A DNA stretch of 60,252 bases from a virus. The notes under the pieces were generated by a model. It was not told the origin of the DNA and made no database searches. It saw nothing but the letters and a program-made list of their open reading frames with translations. The stretch is taken from positions 1-60,252 of the IMG/VR virus record IMGVR_UViG_3300028895_000917. One strand, given 5' to 3'. The stretch's first letter is position 1; every line of letters begins with the position of its first letter. The position numbers were made by a program, and so were the translations under genes. This document shows positions 32,776 through 40,862 of this stretch, piece after piece.

Positions 32776-33462
32776 ATGTACACCTCCCCCAACGGCGACA
32801 CCTGCACCCTCATCGCAATCGAAGGCCCCGACCGCGTCGGCAAACACACTCAAGCCCGGATGCTTGGGAACGCCCTGTTCGGGAAGGGCCCCCACGGAGA
32901 TCAGCCAGTCGAAAAAGACACGCCTTGGTGGGCCAATAAAGTCTACGAGGTGCCTTGGAACGACGGTCCTCTGTACCAAGAGATCTACGCCATGCTCAGA
33001 GACCGCTCGGCGTTTGAGTTCCCGGTCGCGTTTCAGACGCTGCACGCCGCCAACCGGCGTGTCTTCCAGGCCCATGAGCTTCCTGCTTTTGCCGGCTGGG
33101 CCGACGTGGCGATCCTCGATCGTTGGACTTTGTCCACTCGCGTGTATGGGGCCTGCGATGGTGTCCCGGTTGAGGTCACGAACCGTATTTTGAAGGGTGT
33201 CGTCGAGCCCGACCTCACTCTCGTCTTCGATGGCGACCCCTTCCCGAAGGAAGACCTGGATGCCTACGAGGCCAACACCGAGTTTCAGAAGAAGGTCCGT
33301 GCCGAGTACATGAAGTGGTGTGAACGGGACCCGTCGAAGTACGTGAAAATCAAGGTGGACCGGCCGGCGGAAGAGCTTCACACCAAGGTTCTTGCTCGAG
33401 TTCTCGAGGTGATTGGGGATCCGACGGGCTACGGTAGTGGTCCTATGCTCGACAGTCGATAG
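32776..33462 (+). CDS. tmk: Thymidylate kinase
   Basis: 228 residues (usual about 205-215). P-loop at 16-25 reads EGPDRVGKHT; the family normally has GKST, so Ser is replaced by His24 while Lys23 and Thr25 remain. The DR-x-x-x-S motif appears as LDRWTLSTRVYG, and PDLTLVFDGD is the usual strand after it. It phosphorylates dTMP to dTDP with ATP, supplying dTTP for phage DNA synthesis. It stands directly after a terminator and 9 bases before the amidase gene, so the two are probably co-transcribed. Confidence 0.85.
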   Translation: MYTSPNGDTCTLIAIEGPDRVGKHTQARMLGNALFGKGPHGDQPVEKDTPWWANKVYEVPWNDGPLYQEIYAMLRDRSAFEFPVAFQTLHAANRRVFQAHELPAFAGWADVAILDRWTLSTRVYGACDGVPVEVTNRILKGVVEPDLTLVFDGDPFPKEDLDAYEANTEFQKKVRAEYMKWCERDPSKYVKIKVDRPAEELHTKVLARVLEVIGDPTGYGSGPMLDSR

Positions 33463-33471
33463 AGGCATCGC

Positions 33472-34785
33472 ATGAAGCTCTTCGAGTTCCTTCTCAACCT
33501 GCTTCGTTCTTTGTTCGGCGGTAAATCCAAGCCGAACAAAGAACTTCCTCCGGCAGCGGAAGAGCCGACGCCAACGCCGGAACCCGAGCCTGAGCCTGAG
33601 CCTGAGCCCGCTCCTGAGCCCGCTCCTGAGCCCGAGGACCAGCCGGAAGAGGAGTTTGACGACCCCGAGTACAACGTCGAGGAAGTCACTGAGGACGACG
33701 AAACCGAGCGTGAGCCCCTCGACGAAGAGGACGAGCCCGAGGAGGAGGTCGTTGTCGAGCTCGAGCTCAAGATGCTTCCGCTGGACTCCTGGAAGGAGCG
33801 TCAGCAGGCTTTGGTGGACCTGGGCTTCAACCCAGGCAAGGTCGACGGCATCCCTGGCCGCAAGACCAGCGCCGCGATGAGGCGCGCTGAGAAGGAGTAC
33901 GGACTCGAGCAAGATGGTGAGTGGGACTTTGAGCTTCATCAAGCCATCTCGGACGCCCTCAAAGAGAAGGGCAAGCCCAAACTCAAGCCGATGCCGATCG
34001 TACCTCCGCCCAGCGGAGAGTACGAGGACATGCTTGACCCGTCCGAGTACGAGCTCGACGACGTTTTCTTCGCGTCCTTCATCGATTTGACCCACAAGTC
34101 CAACGTGGTGAAAAACGGTAGCCGTCGCCGCAAAGGGCGTCGTCGTTGGTCACGGCTGACTCGGTTCTGTTGGCATCAGACCGCATTCGTGTGGCGCCCG
34201 TATCGCGAGAGCAAGCGTCTCGGGAAGCACACGGGCCATCACCGGATGAACGCCCACATGTGCTTCGACCGTGATGGCACGATCCTGCTGATCCACAACT
34301 TCTTCTACTACTTGTGGACTGCCAACGCTTTCAACCCCGACTGCATCTCCATCGAGGTACTCGGCAACTTCGAGGGTATCCAGGGCAGCGGCAAGTGGTA
34401 CAAGGGCGACAAGTTCGGTCGAGCTCGCCCGACCCGGATGCAGCTCATCCGTTGTCGCCAGTTCACGATTTGGATGCACAACCCCGAGCTCGGCCCCGAG
34501 GACGACAAGCTGCCCAAGCCTCTGCTCGAGTGGCGCCTGCACTGCCGCAAGGAAGGTAACCCCCTCAAGTGGGTCAACACCCACCGCGAGTCGGCCGACC
34601 AGCGCAACGGCGACTGCGGCTCGGAGCTCTGGTACCACCTGTGCGAGTGGGCCTACTGGTACTTCAGCGGTGACCTCACCCAAGGACCCAAGAAGGGGAA
34701 GGGCAAGGACATCCCGGCCGTGTGGCGAGCCAAGCCGCCGGCCCCTCCGCTGCCTCTCGACACGGGTGAGGACGAAGCCGCGTAG
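33472..34785 (+). CDS. Amidase-type endolysin with peptidoglycan-binding domain
   Basis: 437 residues. An amphipathic N-terminal helix (MKLFEFLLNLLRSLFGG) is followed by a long Glu/Pro linker, partly as PEPEPEP repeats (about 25-105). A peptidoglycan-binding type 1 repeat follows (about 108-145; ALVDLGFNPGKVDGIPG). The Amidase_2 domain (about 225-400) has likely zinc ligands H235 (CWHQT), H371 (NTHRES) and C382 (GDCG), with IEVLGNFEG in between. It hydrolyses the bond between N-acetylmuramic acid and L-alanine. The N-terminal helix and acidic linker are unusual for endolysins and could aid membrane passage. Confidence 0.8.
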   Translation: MKLFEFLLNLLRSLFGGKSKPNKELPPAAEEPTPTPEPEPEPEPEPAPEPAPEPEDQPEEEFDDPEYNVEEVTEDDETEREPLDEEDEPEEEVVVELELKMLPLDSWKERQQALVDLGFNPGKVDGIPGRKTSAAMRRAEKEYGLEQDGEWDFELHQAISDALKEKGKPKLKPMPIVPPPSGEYEDMLDPSEYELDDVFFASFIDLTHKSNVVKNGSRRRKGRRRWSRLTRFCWHQTAFVWRPYRESKRLGKHTGHHRMNAHMCFDRDGTILLIHNFFYYLWTANAFNPDCISIEVLGNFEGIQGSGKWYKGDKFGRARPTRMQLIRCRQFTIWMHNPELGPEDDKLPKPLLEWRLHCRKEGNPLKWVNTHRESADQRNGDCGSELWYHLCEWAYWYFSGDLTQGPKKGKGKDIPAVWRAKPPAPPLPLDTGEDEAA

Positions 34786-34793
34786 AGTACGGG

Positions 34794-35219
34794 GTGGAGT
34801 TCGTCATCGTAGAAAGTCCCTTCGCCACGAGCAGCCTCGTCTTCAAGGACGGACGGGGCTGTGTCATCGAGGAAGCCGACAACGTGGCGTACGCTCGCGC
34901 GTGTCTCCACGATTGCCTGGTGAACTACGGAGAGGCTCCGTACGCCTCGCACCTCCTCTACACGCAGCCGGGCATTCTGGACGACACGGTGCCCGAGGAG
35001 CGCAAGCTGGGCATTGAGGCTGGGCTCGAGCTCGGGCGTCACGCGGTTCGTCGAATCTTCTACATCGATCGTGGAATTTCGAAGGGCATGAAGTGGGGTT
35101 GGAAGTTCGGAGACGAGATCGAACAGCCCTGCGAAATTCGCGTTCTTGGAGGTGAATGGGATCTCGGATGGGCACAGCAATGGTCTGAGGACGAGATCCA
35201 AGCGATGTTGCGCGGCTGA
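34794..35219 (+). CDS. DUF7768-like protein
   Basis: 141 residues from GTG 34794. The strand MEFVIVESPFA, the helix NVAYARACLHDCL, then EAPYASHLLYTQPGILDD and PEERKLGIEAGL are the hallmarks of a phage family named DUF7768. Its fold resembles nucleoside 2-deoxyribosyltransferases and DUF4406, but no reaction is established. It lies 8 bases after the amidase gene. TAGAGT just upstream (34783-34788) may be a -10 box. Confidence 0.75.
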   Translation: MEFVIVESPFATSSLVFKDGRGCVIEEADNVAYARACLHDCLVNYGEAPYASHLLYTQPGILDDTVPEERKLGIEAGLELGRHAVRRIFYIDRGISKGMKWGWKFGDEIEQPCEIRVLGGEWDLGWAQQWSEDEIQAMLRG

Positions 35220-35234
35220 CGCCCGGTTATGGGC

Positions 35235-35247
35235 CTATCACGGTCCC
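35235..35247 (+). promoter_or_regulatory. Class A promoter-like motif (CTAT-N6-CCC)
   Basis: CTATCACGGTCCC followed by TTTTGTAG, 8 bases before ATG 35256. Confidence 0.5.
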
Positions 35248-35255
35248 TTTTGTAG

Positions 35256-35876
35256 ATGGCTGAGCCGACCGTCAAAACCGCTGTGGTGTTCCGGCCCAAG
35301 CGGGACTGGAAACCCAAAAAGCGGGACCGCAACATCACGCGCCGCAAGAAGCGCAAGAAGTGGTGGCGTCGGAACAAGCACAAGGTGAAGCTCCGGCGCA
35401 AGAAGCGTCAGCGGATGCTCAAACACAACTCCCTGTTCAAACAGTGGAGGAAGAAGCGACAGAAGGAAAAGCAGAGGCGCCGGATGCGTTTCGGTTCCGA
35501 GGAAGCTCCCACTCTGCCGCAGAGTTGGTTTGTTTTCCGCGACGATGTCGAGGAGGGAAAGCCCATCGACATCGATATGGGGTACATCGTGGACTACGAC
35601 CCCGACACCGAGGATCTGCTGATCTACGACGTGGATACGGACGAGGAGAAGGTCGTCAGTCTTGATGACTTCCTGACCCACAGCGAGTTCCTCGAGGAGG
35701 CTGACCTCCACAACTTCGAGCTCATTTTGGATCAGTACTACGGTGGTCCCGAGGATGACCTTGAGATCGTCGATGACGAAGATGAAGCTCCTCGCATGGA
35801 GTTCGAAGTAGACATGGATGAGTTTGCTCGGAAGGTCGCCCACACCTGGCTGCTTCGGTTGGCCGAGGAGGACTAG
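35256..35876 (+). CDS. Two-part protein: very basic N-terminus, very acidic C-terminus
   Basis: 206 residues. About 12-80 is dominated by Arg and Lys (for example RRKKRKKWWRRNKHK). About 85-206 is dominated by Asp and Glu (DDDLEIVDDEDEAPRMEFE-like runs). The basic part should bind nucleic acid and the acidic part could shield it or recruit basic partners. The gene is preceded by a class A motif, so it may be a virion or DNA-packaging-related protein. No family is recognised. Confidence 0.7.
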   Translation: MAEPTVKTAVVFRPKRDWKPKKRDRNITRRKKRKKWWRRNKHKVKLRRKKRQRMLKHNSLFKQWRKKRQKEKQRRRMRFGSEEAPTLPQSWFVFRDDVEEGKPIDIDMGYIVDYDPDTEDLLIYDVDTDEEKVVSLDDFLTHSEFLEEADLHNFELILDQYYGGPEDDLEIVDDEDEAPRMEFEVDMDEFARKVAHTWLLRLAEED

Positions 35877-35879
35877 ACG

Positions 35880-36704
35880 GTGGCGGACCCGAACTCAGCC
35901 GAACGCGCCACACTCTATCTGGGTCGAGCCCAGCAGGGTACCGTGTTCAACCGCGAGTTCAACTTCTACCCGGGAAGTGCCACGGTTCCAAACAGCTTCA
36001 CAGGGAACCAGGCGCTCGGCGCAACCTCGGGAGGGCCAGGCGCCTTCATCATCAACGGCATCGGCCCTGCTCTCGTAGGTGAAGCGTGCGATGAGCCAGT
36101 CATCCTCGTCACCAACGTCGTCTTCGGCGACGACAACGTGTTCATCTTCATCGAGATGAGCAACGTCTCGCCGACGGACACCTTCATCATCTTCAACGCG
36201 AACGGCGATGCTTTCAAAGCGTCCAACGTGTCGCCCTCGGGCGGGAACTGGGTGCTCACCTTTCCGGACTCAGCGCTGTTGCCCTCCGGTTCTTATGCGC
36301 TCAAGGTCATCCGGGAAGGCGACCTCGACTGTTTCGACATCGAGTACAATGTCTTCAACATCGCGGGAGCTGTGTGCGCCATCGATGCGGGTGCGTGGAC
36401 TTTTTCCGGTGGCGTCCCCTTCCCGCCTGTCGTGTTCCCAAACCCTCGAGCCACTCAGATTGTAGGGAGCGGGTTCACGACGTGCATGATCAGCGTGCAG
36501 GTCAACCTCCTGGTCTCGGTGGGCCCGAGCCCTGGCACGCTTCCTGTCATTGGTCTGACGGTGATCAACGACAACCTTCTCACCTTCACTGTCGATGGTA
36601 CGACAGCCGGCGTTCCCTCAACGTATGAGGCGGTCGTCATCTGCGACGATGTTCCAGGTTGTCAGGACACCGCCGACAATTTCATCTCCTGGGGCTTTGC
36701 ATGA
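35880..36704 (+). CDS. Beta-rich virion-type protein
   Basis: 274 residues from GTG 35880. Long beta segments with Gly/Asn/Thr turns (NVFIFIEMSNVSPTDTFIIF, GGNWVLTFPDSALLPSG), seven or eight Cys and an Ig- or TIG-like second half (PRATQIVGSGFTTCMISVQV). This composition suits a surface appendage. It starts 3 bases after the previous stop and overlaps the next gene by ATGA. No family is recognised. Confidence 0.65.
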   Translation: MADPNSAERATLYLGRAQQGTVFNREFNFYPGSATVPNSFTGNQALGATSGGPGAFIINGIGPALVGEACDEPVILVTNVVFGDDNVFIFIEMSNVSPTDTFIIFNANGDAFKASNVSPSGGNWVLTFPDSALLPSGSYALKVIREGDLDCFDIEYNVFNIAGAVCAIDAGAWTFSGGVPFPPVVFPNPRATQIVGSGFTTCMISVQVNLLVSVGPSPGTLPVIGLTVINDNLLTFTVDGTTAGVPSTYEAVVICDDVPGCQDTADNFISWGFA

Positions 36705-36976
36705 TGAACAATCCCGATCCGAAAAAAGTCGCCAAACAGTTTCTCGCTCAACGCGGGGAATCCTGGTCTGAGTTGTTCTTCGCCCCTTACCCTCGAGGAC
36801 TCACTCGCTACCTTCCAACCGAGCTTGACGTTGTATGGTGGCGTGCGGGTGAAATGTTCGAAGGTGACATCCACAAGTTCATTCCCGAAGGCAGCGACTT
36901 GGCCTTCGAAAAAGAGTCGGGCTACCAGGTGGGGCATAATCAGCGTGTCCGCGCAGATAAGGTGTACCTGCGATGA
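36701..36976 (+). CDS. Hypothetical protein
   Basis: 91 residues from ATG 36701 (ATGATG at the previous stop). Mixed alpha/beta with several Trp and Tyr (ESWSELFFAPYPRGL, VVWWRAGEMF). Its stop overlaps the start of the flavoprotein gene (ATGA), so it may act with it. No family is recognised. Confidence 0.6.
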   Translation: MMNNPDPKKVAKQFLAQRGESWSELFFAPYPRGLTRYLPTELDVVWWRAGEMFEGDIHKFIPEGSDLAFEKESGYQVGHNQRVRADKVYLR

Positions 36977-39003
36977 GTGACGCCAAGCACAGACTCAAGG
37001 TTCTCAACAAGCACTGGAGCGACTTCGTTTCTCTCGAAGAGGCGAACGCGCAGCACATGGAGAACGTGGCGCGCCTTCAGGAGATGTTCGAGAAGCGCAA
37101 AAACAAGAAGCGCCCTATCCATGTCGTCGGGATTGCGGGCTCGAACCGTAGCAAGGGCAACTGCGCCCACGAGACGAGCAGCTCCTGGCTGATGATCCGC
37201 AAGGCGATGGAGTACCTGTCGCACCAAGACAACGTCACCACGCACGCCTTCAACCTCCCCGGCATGGAGATCGAGCACTGCAACGGGTGCTACTCGAGCA
37301 CGAGCTCCCTGTGTCGCTTCCCCTGCATCGCTGCTGGAGAGAGGGTGCAAGGCCCCTCCATGTCCCGCATCGAGGATGTCAAAGCTGGGGATCAAATCTC
37401 GACGGGGATCGTGACGAAGGCGTGGCAGTCGGGAATCAAGCCTACTTTCTGGGTAACCCTATCTGACGGACGACGCCTTCGTCTAACTGATAACCACCCG
37501 GTCAAAGTCATCACGGGAAAAATCAGGAACAAAGAGACGAGCTGGAAGTGGGTGAGGACTACTGACTGGGTTCAGGTCAAAGACCTCGAAATTGGCGCCA
37601 AAATTCCGTTTGTTCTCGGTGGGGGTTTTGGAGAAGGCATCGACCAAGCGCCTCACGATTTTCTGCTCGCTGGAGCAGTTTTCGGCGACGGAACGTTCTA
37701 CGGAAAAAAGAAGGAAGAGGCGTGTATCTACTACGACGAGCGTAGTGATGGGCTTGCTGCTGCGTTGAGGAAAGAAGTCCCGTACGAAGCCGTAGACCGG
37801 AAACACCTCGTGAACGCAGAAATTTGCGAACGCCACGGTTGGCCTTCTTCGGCCTGCGATCACATGCGCAAGTTGGCGTACCCTGCTCGCATCGGGCGCC
37901 TTCTGAGACATCGTATCGGACTAAACAAGGAAGGCCCTGCATCGTCTCGACGACTCCCAGACTCTGTGATGGCGGGCTCCCGCGAACAGGTGGTCGCTTT
38001 CCTGCGTGGGTGGTTTTCGGCAGATGGTTCCGTGAACCACAAAACCGGCAACGGTGAAAAATACGCGCGGGTATCTCTCAGTAGCTCCAGTGTACAGGCG
38101 CTGCGAGATGCTCAGATGCTTCTGTCCAAACTGGGCATCCGATCCTGTGTGTACGATCTCTCTCACCATGTCGTGGAGGAAGAGAACCGTACATACACTC
38201 GATCCAGCGAACTTCAGATCACGGACGCCGAACACATCCAGACGTTTGCGGAGGTTGTGGGGTTTGCTGAGGAAACCAAAACGGCAAAACTGGATGGCCT
38301 TCCTGAGCGTCGGAGTTGTTCGCGTCCATACGGGGAAGTTGTTTCCATCGAGGCTACTGGTGTCAGTGAACCCGTGTACGATCTTACGGTCGAGGACACT
38401 CACGAATTCGTGGCTGGAGGGGTCCCAGTTCACAACTGCGACTGCTGGCCCTACGACGACATGCAGGACATCTACGCTCAGCTCACGCTGGCTGATGTCA
38501 TCCTGTTCTCGACCCCGGTGAACCAGTTCTTGCCGGGCTCGAGGCTCAAGATGGTGCTTGACCGTCTCATCTCGATGGACGGCGGCCGGTTCGCTCCGAT
38601 GTACAACGTGGACGGCCAGACCTGGAAGAACTCGGAGTCCAAGAACGCTGAGCAACGTGTCGGGATGCGTGGGGACTTCAGGTACGTCCAGAGGCTCGCA
38701 GGGAAGGTCTGTGCGGTCTTCTCGACGTGCAAGGACTACGGCTCGTACAAGGTCGCCTACGACATCCTGGCTGGCATGAACGACTACGGGTGCTTCATCC
38801 CCCCGAACTCCGTGGTCAGCTTCCACAGCCCACGTGTGCAGCGAGACACGGCCTACGACAAGCATGACTTCCTGAAGGACCTCCAGACGGGCGGTTGGAT
38901 CGGTGACGCGATCGAGAAAACCTGCGAGAGGTGCCTTGAAACGGCAAAACTCGTTCGTGACAACGAATCGCTCTGGATGGATGAGATGACAGGGCGCGCC
39001 TAG
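36973..39003 (+). CDS. NADPH-dependent FMN reductase-like flavoprotein interrupted by an intein
   Basis: 676 residues before splicing, about 305 after. Extein: a helical N-terminus (1-45), then HVVGIAGSNRSKGNC typical of the FMN-phosphate loop, Cys-rich CNGCYSSTSSLC, then (after the intein) CDCWPYDDMQDIYAQLTLAD and ILFSTPVNQFLPG, the family's ADVILFSTPV strand. This family reduces FMN or other acceptors with NAD(P)H; the two Cys clusters suggest an iron-sulfur flavoprotein type (inference). The intein occupies residues 118-488. The gene is coupled to 36701 by ATGA. Confidence 0.75.
   Translation: MSDAKHRLKVLNKHWSDFVSLEEANAQHMENVARLQEMFEKRKNKKRPIHVVGIAGSNRSKGNCAHETSSSWLMIRKAMEYLSHQDNVTTHAFNLPGMEIEHCNGCYSSTSSLCRFPCIAAGERVQGPSMSRIEDVKAGDQISTGIVTKAWQSGIKPTFWVTLSDGRRLRLTDNHPVKVITGKIRNKETSWKWVRTTDWVQVKDLEIGAKIPFVLGGGFGEGIDQAPHDFLLAGAVFGDGTFYGKKKEEACIYYDERSDGLAAALRKEVPYEAVDRKHLVNAEICERHGWPSSACDHMRKLAYPARIGRLLRHRIGLNKEGPASSRRLPDSVMAGSREQVVAFLRGWFSADGSVNHKTGNGEKYARVSLSSSSVQALRDAQMLLSKLGIRSCVYDLSHHVVEEENRTYTRSSELQITDAEHIQTFAEVVGFAEETKTAKLDGLPERRSCSRPYGEVVSIEATGVSEPVYDLTVEDTHEFVAGGVPVHNCDCWPYDDMQDIYAQLTLADVILFSTPVNQFLPGSRLKMVLDRLISMDGGRFAPMYNVDGQTWKNSESKNAEQRVGMRGDFRYVQRLAGKVCAVFSTCKDYGSYKVAYDILAGMNDYGCFIPPNSVVSFHSPRVQRDTAYDKHDFLKDLQTGGWIGDAIEKTCERCLETAKLVRDNESLWMDEMTGRA
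37324..38436 (+). mobile_element. LAGLIDADG intein in the flavoprotein gene
   Basis: 371 residues from Cys (after FP) to the VHN end, with Cys as the next extein residue. Block A-like CIAAGERV, block B-like LTDNHPVKV and the block F/G-like end VYDLTVEDTHEFV...VPVHN are present. Two LAGLIDADG motifs, LLAGAVFGDGTF and FLRGWFSADGSV, give a homing endonuclease. It is inserted in the Cys-rich stretch before DDM. A 60-base sample at 37681 has 30 G+C against 39 in the extein at 38581, consistent with a separate origin. Confidence 0.9.
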
Positions 39004-39053
39004 CCGATCTGATCCACAAGTCTGGGGTCAGCTTCGCCAGCTAGGAGCCAGCC

Positions 39054-39073
39054 CCTTGGATCATGATCCAAGG
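39054..39073. repeat. 20-bp perfect palindrome between convergent genes
   Basis: CCTTGGATCATGATCCAAGG. It lies between the flavoprotein stop and the minus-strand 39082 gene. There is no T-tract. It may be a two-way terminator or a protein site. Confidence 0.5.
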
Positions 39074-39081
39074 CTCTGAGA

Positions 39082-39558
39082 TCAAGGTAGATCGGCCGGC
39101 TCAGCGTTTTCGTAGAGCCACAGGAGCTCGAAGGCTTCCTCGCTCAGTTCTTCATCGAGCTCTTGTCCGATACGGAGGACAAGAGACTGGCCGACATGGC
39201 CTTGGCAGTAGCAGACGAAGCCCACGTCTCCGTCGCCGTACTCGAAGTGATCGAAGCCAGCATGGCCCGCGTGCTGCCAGATGAAAGACAAGAGGTCCGT
39301 CTCCTTCTGGCAATCGATCACGATGGGTCGCAGTTCTCGTTCATACAGATTCCACCGAACTGATAGAGCACGCTTGCGTTCGATGCCGTCAGAGCTCACC
39401 CACGTGTTGACGCAGTAGTAGCCCCACTGTCCAGCGAGAGGCACCTTCTCGGGATAGACATCCCATCCCTTCTGCCGAAGTGCTTCGGCAGCCATCTCGG
39501 CCTCTTCCCGCGAGCGTTTCAATTCGGCGGTATGGTCGTCGTAGTCGTGCTCGGCCAT
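39082..39558 (-). CDS. Hypothetical protein
   Basis: 158 residues on the minus strand. Acidic, with a helical N-terminus, a beta-rich centre (GQWGYYCVNTWVSSDGIERK) and a Glu/Leu-rich C-terminus (EELSEEAFELLWLYENAE). A CYC pair lies in VGFVCYCQGH. Upstream on the minus strand is TTAT-AGCCGC-GCA (39568-39580), a weak class A-like site. No family is recognised. Confidence 0.65.
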   Translation of the reverse strand: MAEHDYDDHTAELKRSREEAEMAAEALRQKGWDVYPEKVPLAGQWGYYCVNTWVSSDGIERKRALSVRWNLYERELRPIVIDCQKETDLLSFIWQHAGHAGFDHFEYGDGDVGFVCYCQGHVGQSLVLRIGQELDEELSEEAFELLWLYENAEPADLP

Positions 39559-39604
39559 CCCACTAATTGCGCGGCTATAAGCGCGCTGGCGCCGCTAACG
39601 AAGG

Positions 39605-39865
39605 TCAGTAGTCCTCCCACATTCGTTCGCGTTGGTCGTCCCAAATTTCTGCGGAACGAGGGCACGGCCCTTCCTTGATCGCGATGACGCAGTCGGGATG
39701 ATCGCGCCACACAAGGAGCGCTTCTTGTTGCGCTTCCTTGTGCGAGCCCTGAGCGCAGCACCAGCCGGGGCTGCTCTTGGGGTGGCGAGGTGAGCAGCAA
39801 GACGGCACGCCGTCGAGCTCGAGGTAGTAGGTCTTGGTGGGGATGAACGGGCGAGGTTGAGACAT
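39605..39865 (-). CDS. Small Cys-containing protein
   Basis: 86 residues. KTYYLELDGVPSCCSPRHP, then GWCCAQGSHKEAQQEA; two CC pairs and one more Cys pair (DC, PC) could bind metal. The ATG at 39863-39865 has no ribosome site, and an inverted repeat (GGGGAT/ATCCCC, 39870-39888) lies right before it. A different frame upstream (39866-39975, from GTG 39975) also looks coding, so the gene may really start there with a frameshift. Confidence 0.5.
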   Translation of the reverse strand: MSQPRPFIPTKTYYLELDGVPSCCSPRHPKSSPGWCCAQGSHKEAQQEALLVWRDHPDCVIAIKEGPCPRSAEIWDDQRERMWEDY

Positions 39866-40027
39866 GCTTGGGGATCACTGCCATCCCCGTGCCGCGTCTT
39901 CTCTTCGTGAAAAAGTTCAAGGATTTCGCCAACGGTCTCTTTTGTGGGATTCAGGCTCTGGCGAAGTTTCGCCACAACAAACGATGTGCCGGGGGTAAAA
40001 ACTCTTCTGGTGCGTCGAACGCGCTTG

Positions 40028-40053
40028 TGTAAAAGAAGCGAACGCTTCGTGAA
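40028..40053 (+). promoter_or_regulatory. Class B promoter-like motif
   Basis: TGTAAA, 12 bases, T, one base, CGTG, with the spacing of the other four sites. Ends 33 bases before ATG 40087. It contains a small AAGCG-AA-CGCTT inverted repeat. Confidence 0.5.
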
Positions 40054-40086
40054 AAGATCGATGTTCGACGACCAAGGGAGTTTTTG

Positions 40087-40818
40087 ATGGGAGGTTCAAT
40101 CGCAGTGACTGCACGACGAGCCAACGGCGAAGTCATCCGCATGTGCCGGTGGACCAACCCGTTGCCGTTCTTCATTCAAGACGCTCGTTGGATCGACGCC
40201 GACGAGACGCACCTCGACGAGTACCTCGAGCAGTGGAACTCCATGCGCGCGGACTACGAGAAGAACGAGCCCGGCAACTACGAGTTCAACATGACAGACG
40301 TGTACGCACCGTATCCGTTCCTGGCGCCGCACGGCTACGGTTTGGTCGTCATCGACTACCAGACGCATACGTTGCTCACGATGCAGGGCTACTCATCGCT
40401 CATCGAGGTGTTCCCGGACACCTTCCGGAACGTGAACCCGGGGCCTCTACCGGAAGACGTGTCGCCGCTCATTTCGATGCTTGCCATGTCGCAGGAGGAA
40501 CAAGCACAGGAGAACGCGCGTGTCATGGGGCTCTTCAAACGCAAGTGCCTGTACGTCATGCCTCGCGGGGCGGACAACCTGGACGCTGCGACCTTGGTAC
40601 CGGATCTTGAGACGGCGCAGTCTCTGGTGTCCGATAAGGAGGCGTGGTGGAACTACCGTTTTTTCATCAAGCCTGACCCGTGGAAGGTTCGACGGTTCCC
40701 CGAGACCCCAGACGGCGCCGACGAGTTTCACGACAACCTCATCGATCTCGGTTTCCAGTTCACGTCCCAGGAGAACGACCTGTGGGGTGAATTCCGGAAC
40801 CAGTGGGAGGATGCGTAG
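40087..40818 (+). CDS. Hypothetical protein
   Basis: 243 residues from ATG 40087 (gggag upstream; a TTG at 40084 is also in frame). Alpha/beta with many aromatic residues: RWTNPLPFFIQDARWIDADE, YGLVVIDYQTHTLLTMQGY and a C-terminal part with WWNYRFFIKPDPWKVRRFP. It is flanked by class B motifs on both sides and so appears to be a unit of its own. No family is recognised. Confidence 0.65.
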   Translation: MGGSIAVTARRANGEVIRMCRWTNPLPFFIQDARWIDADETHLDEYLEQWNSMRADYEKNEPGNYEFNMTDVYAPYPFLAPHGYGLVVIDYQTHTLLTMQGYSSLIEVFPDTFRNVNPGPLPEDVSPLISMLAMSQEEQAQENARVMGLFKRKCLYVMPRGADNLDAATLVPDLETAQSLVSDKEAWWNYRFFIKPDPWKVRRFPETPDGADEFHDNLIDLGFQFTSQENDLWGEFRNQWEDA

Positions 40819-40826
40819 CTTCGCGC

Positions 40827-40852
40827 TGTAAATTCTTCCCGAGGTCCGTGCA
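40827..40852 (+). promoter_or_regulatory. Class B promoter-like motif
   Basis: TGTAAA, 12 bases, T, one base, CGTG, then CACAGG. Ends 10 bases before ATG 40863. Confidence 0.55.
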
Positions 40853-40862
40853 CAGGTAGACG

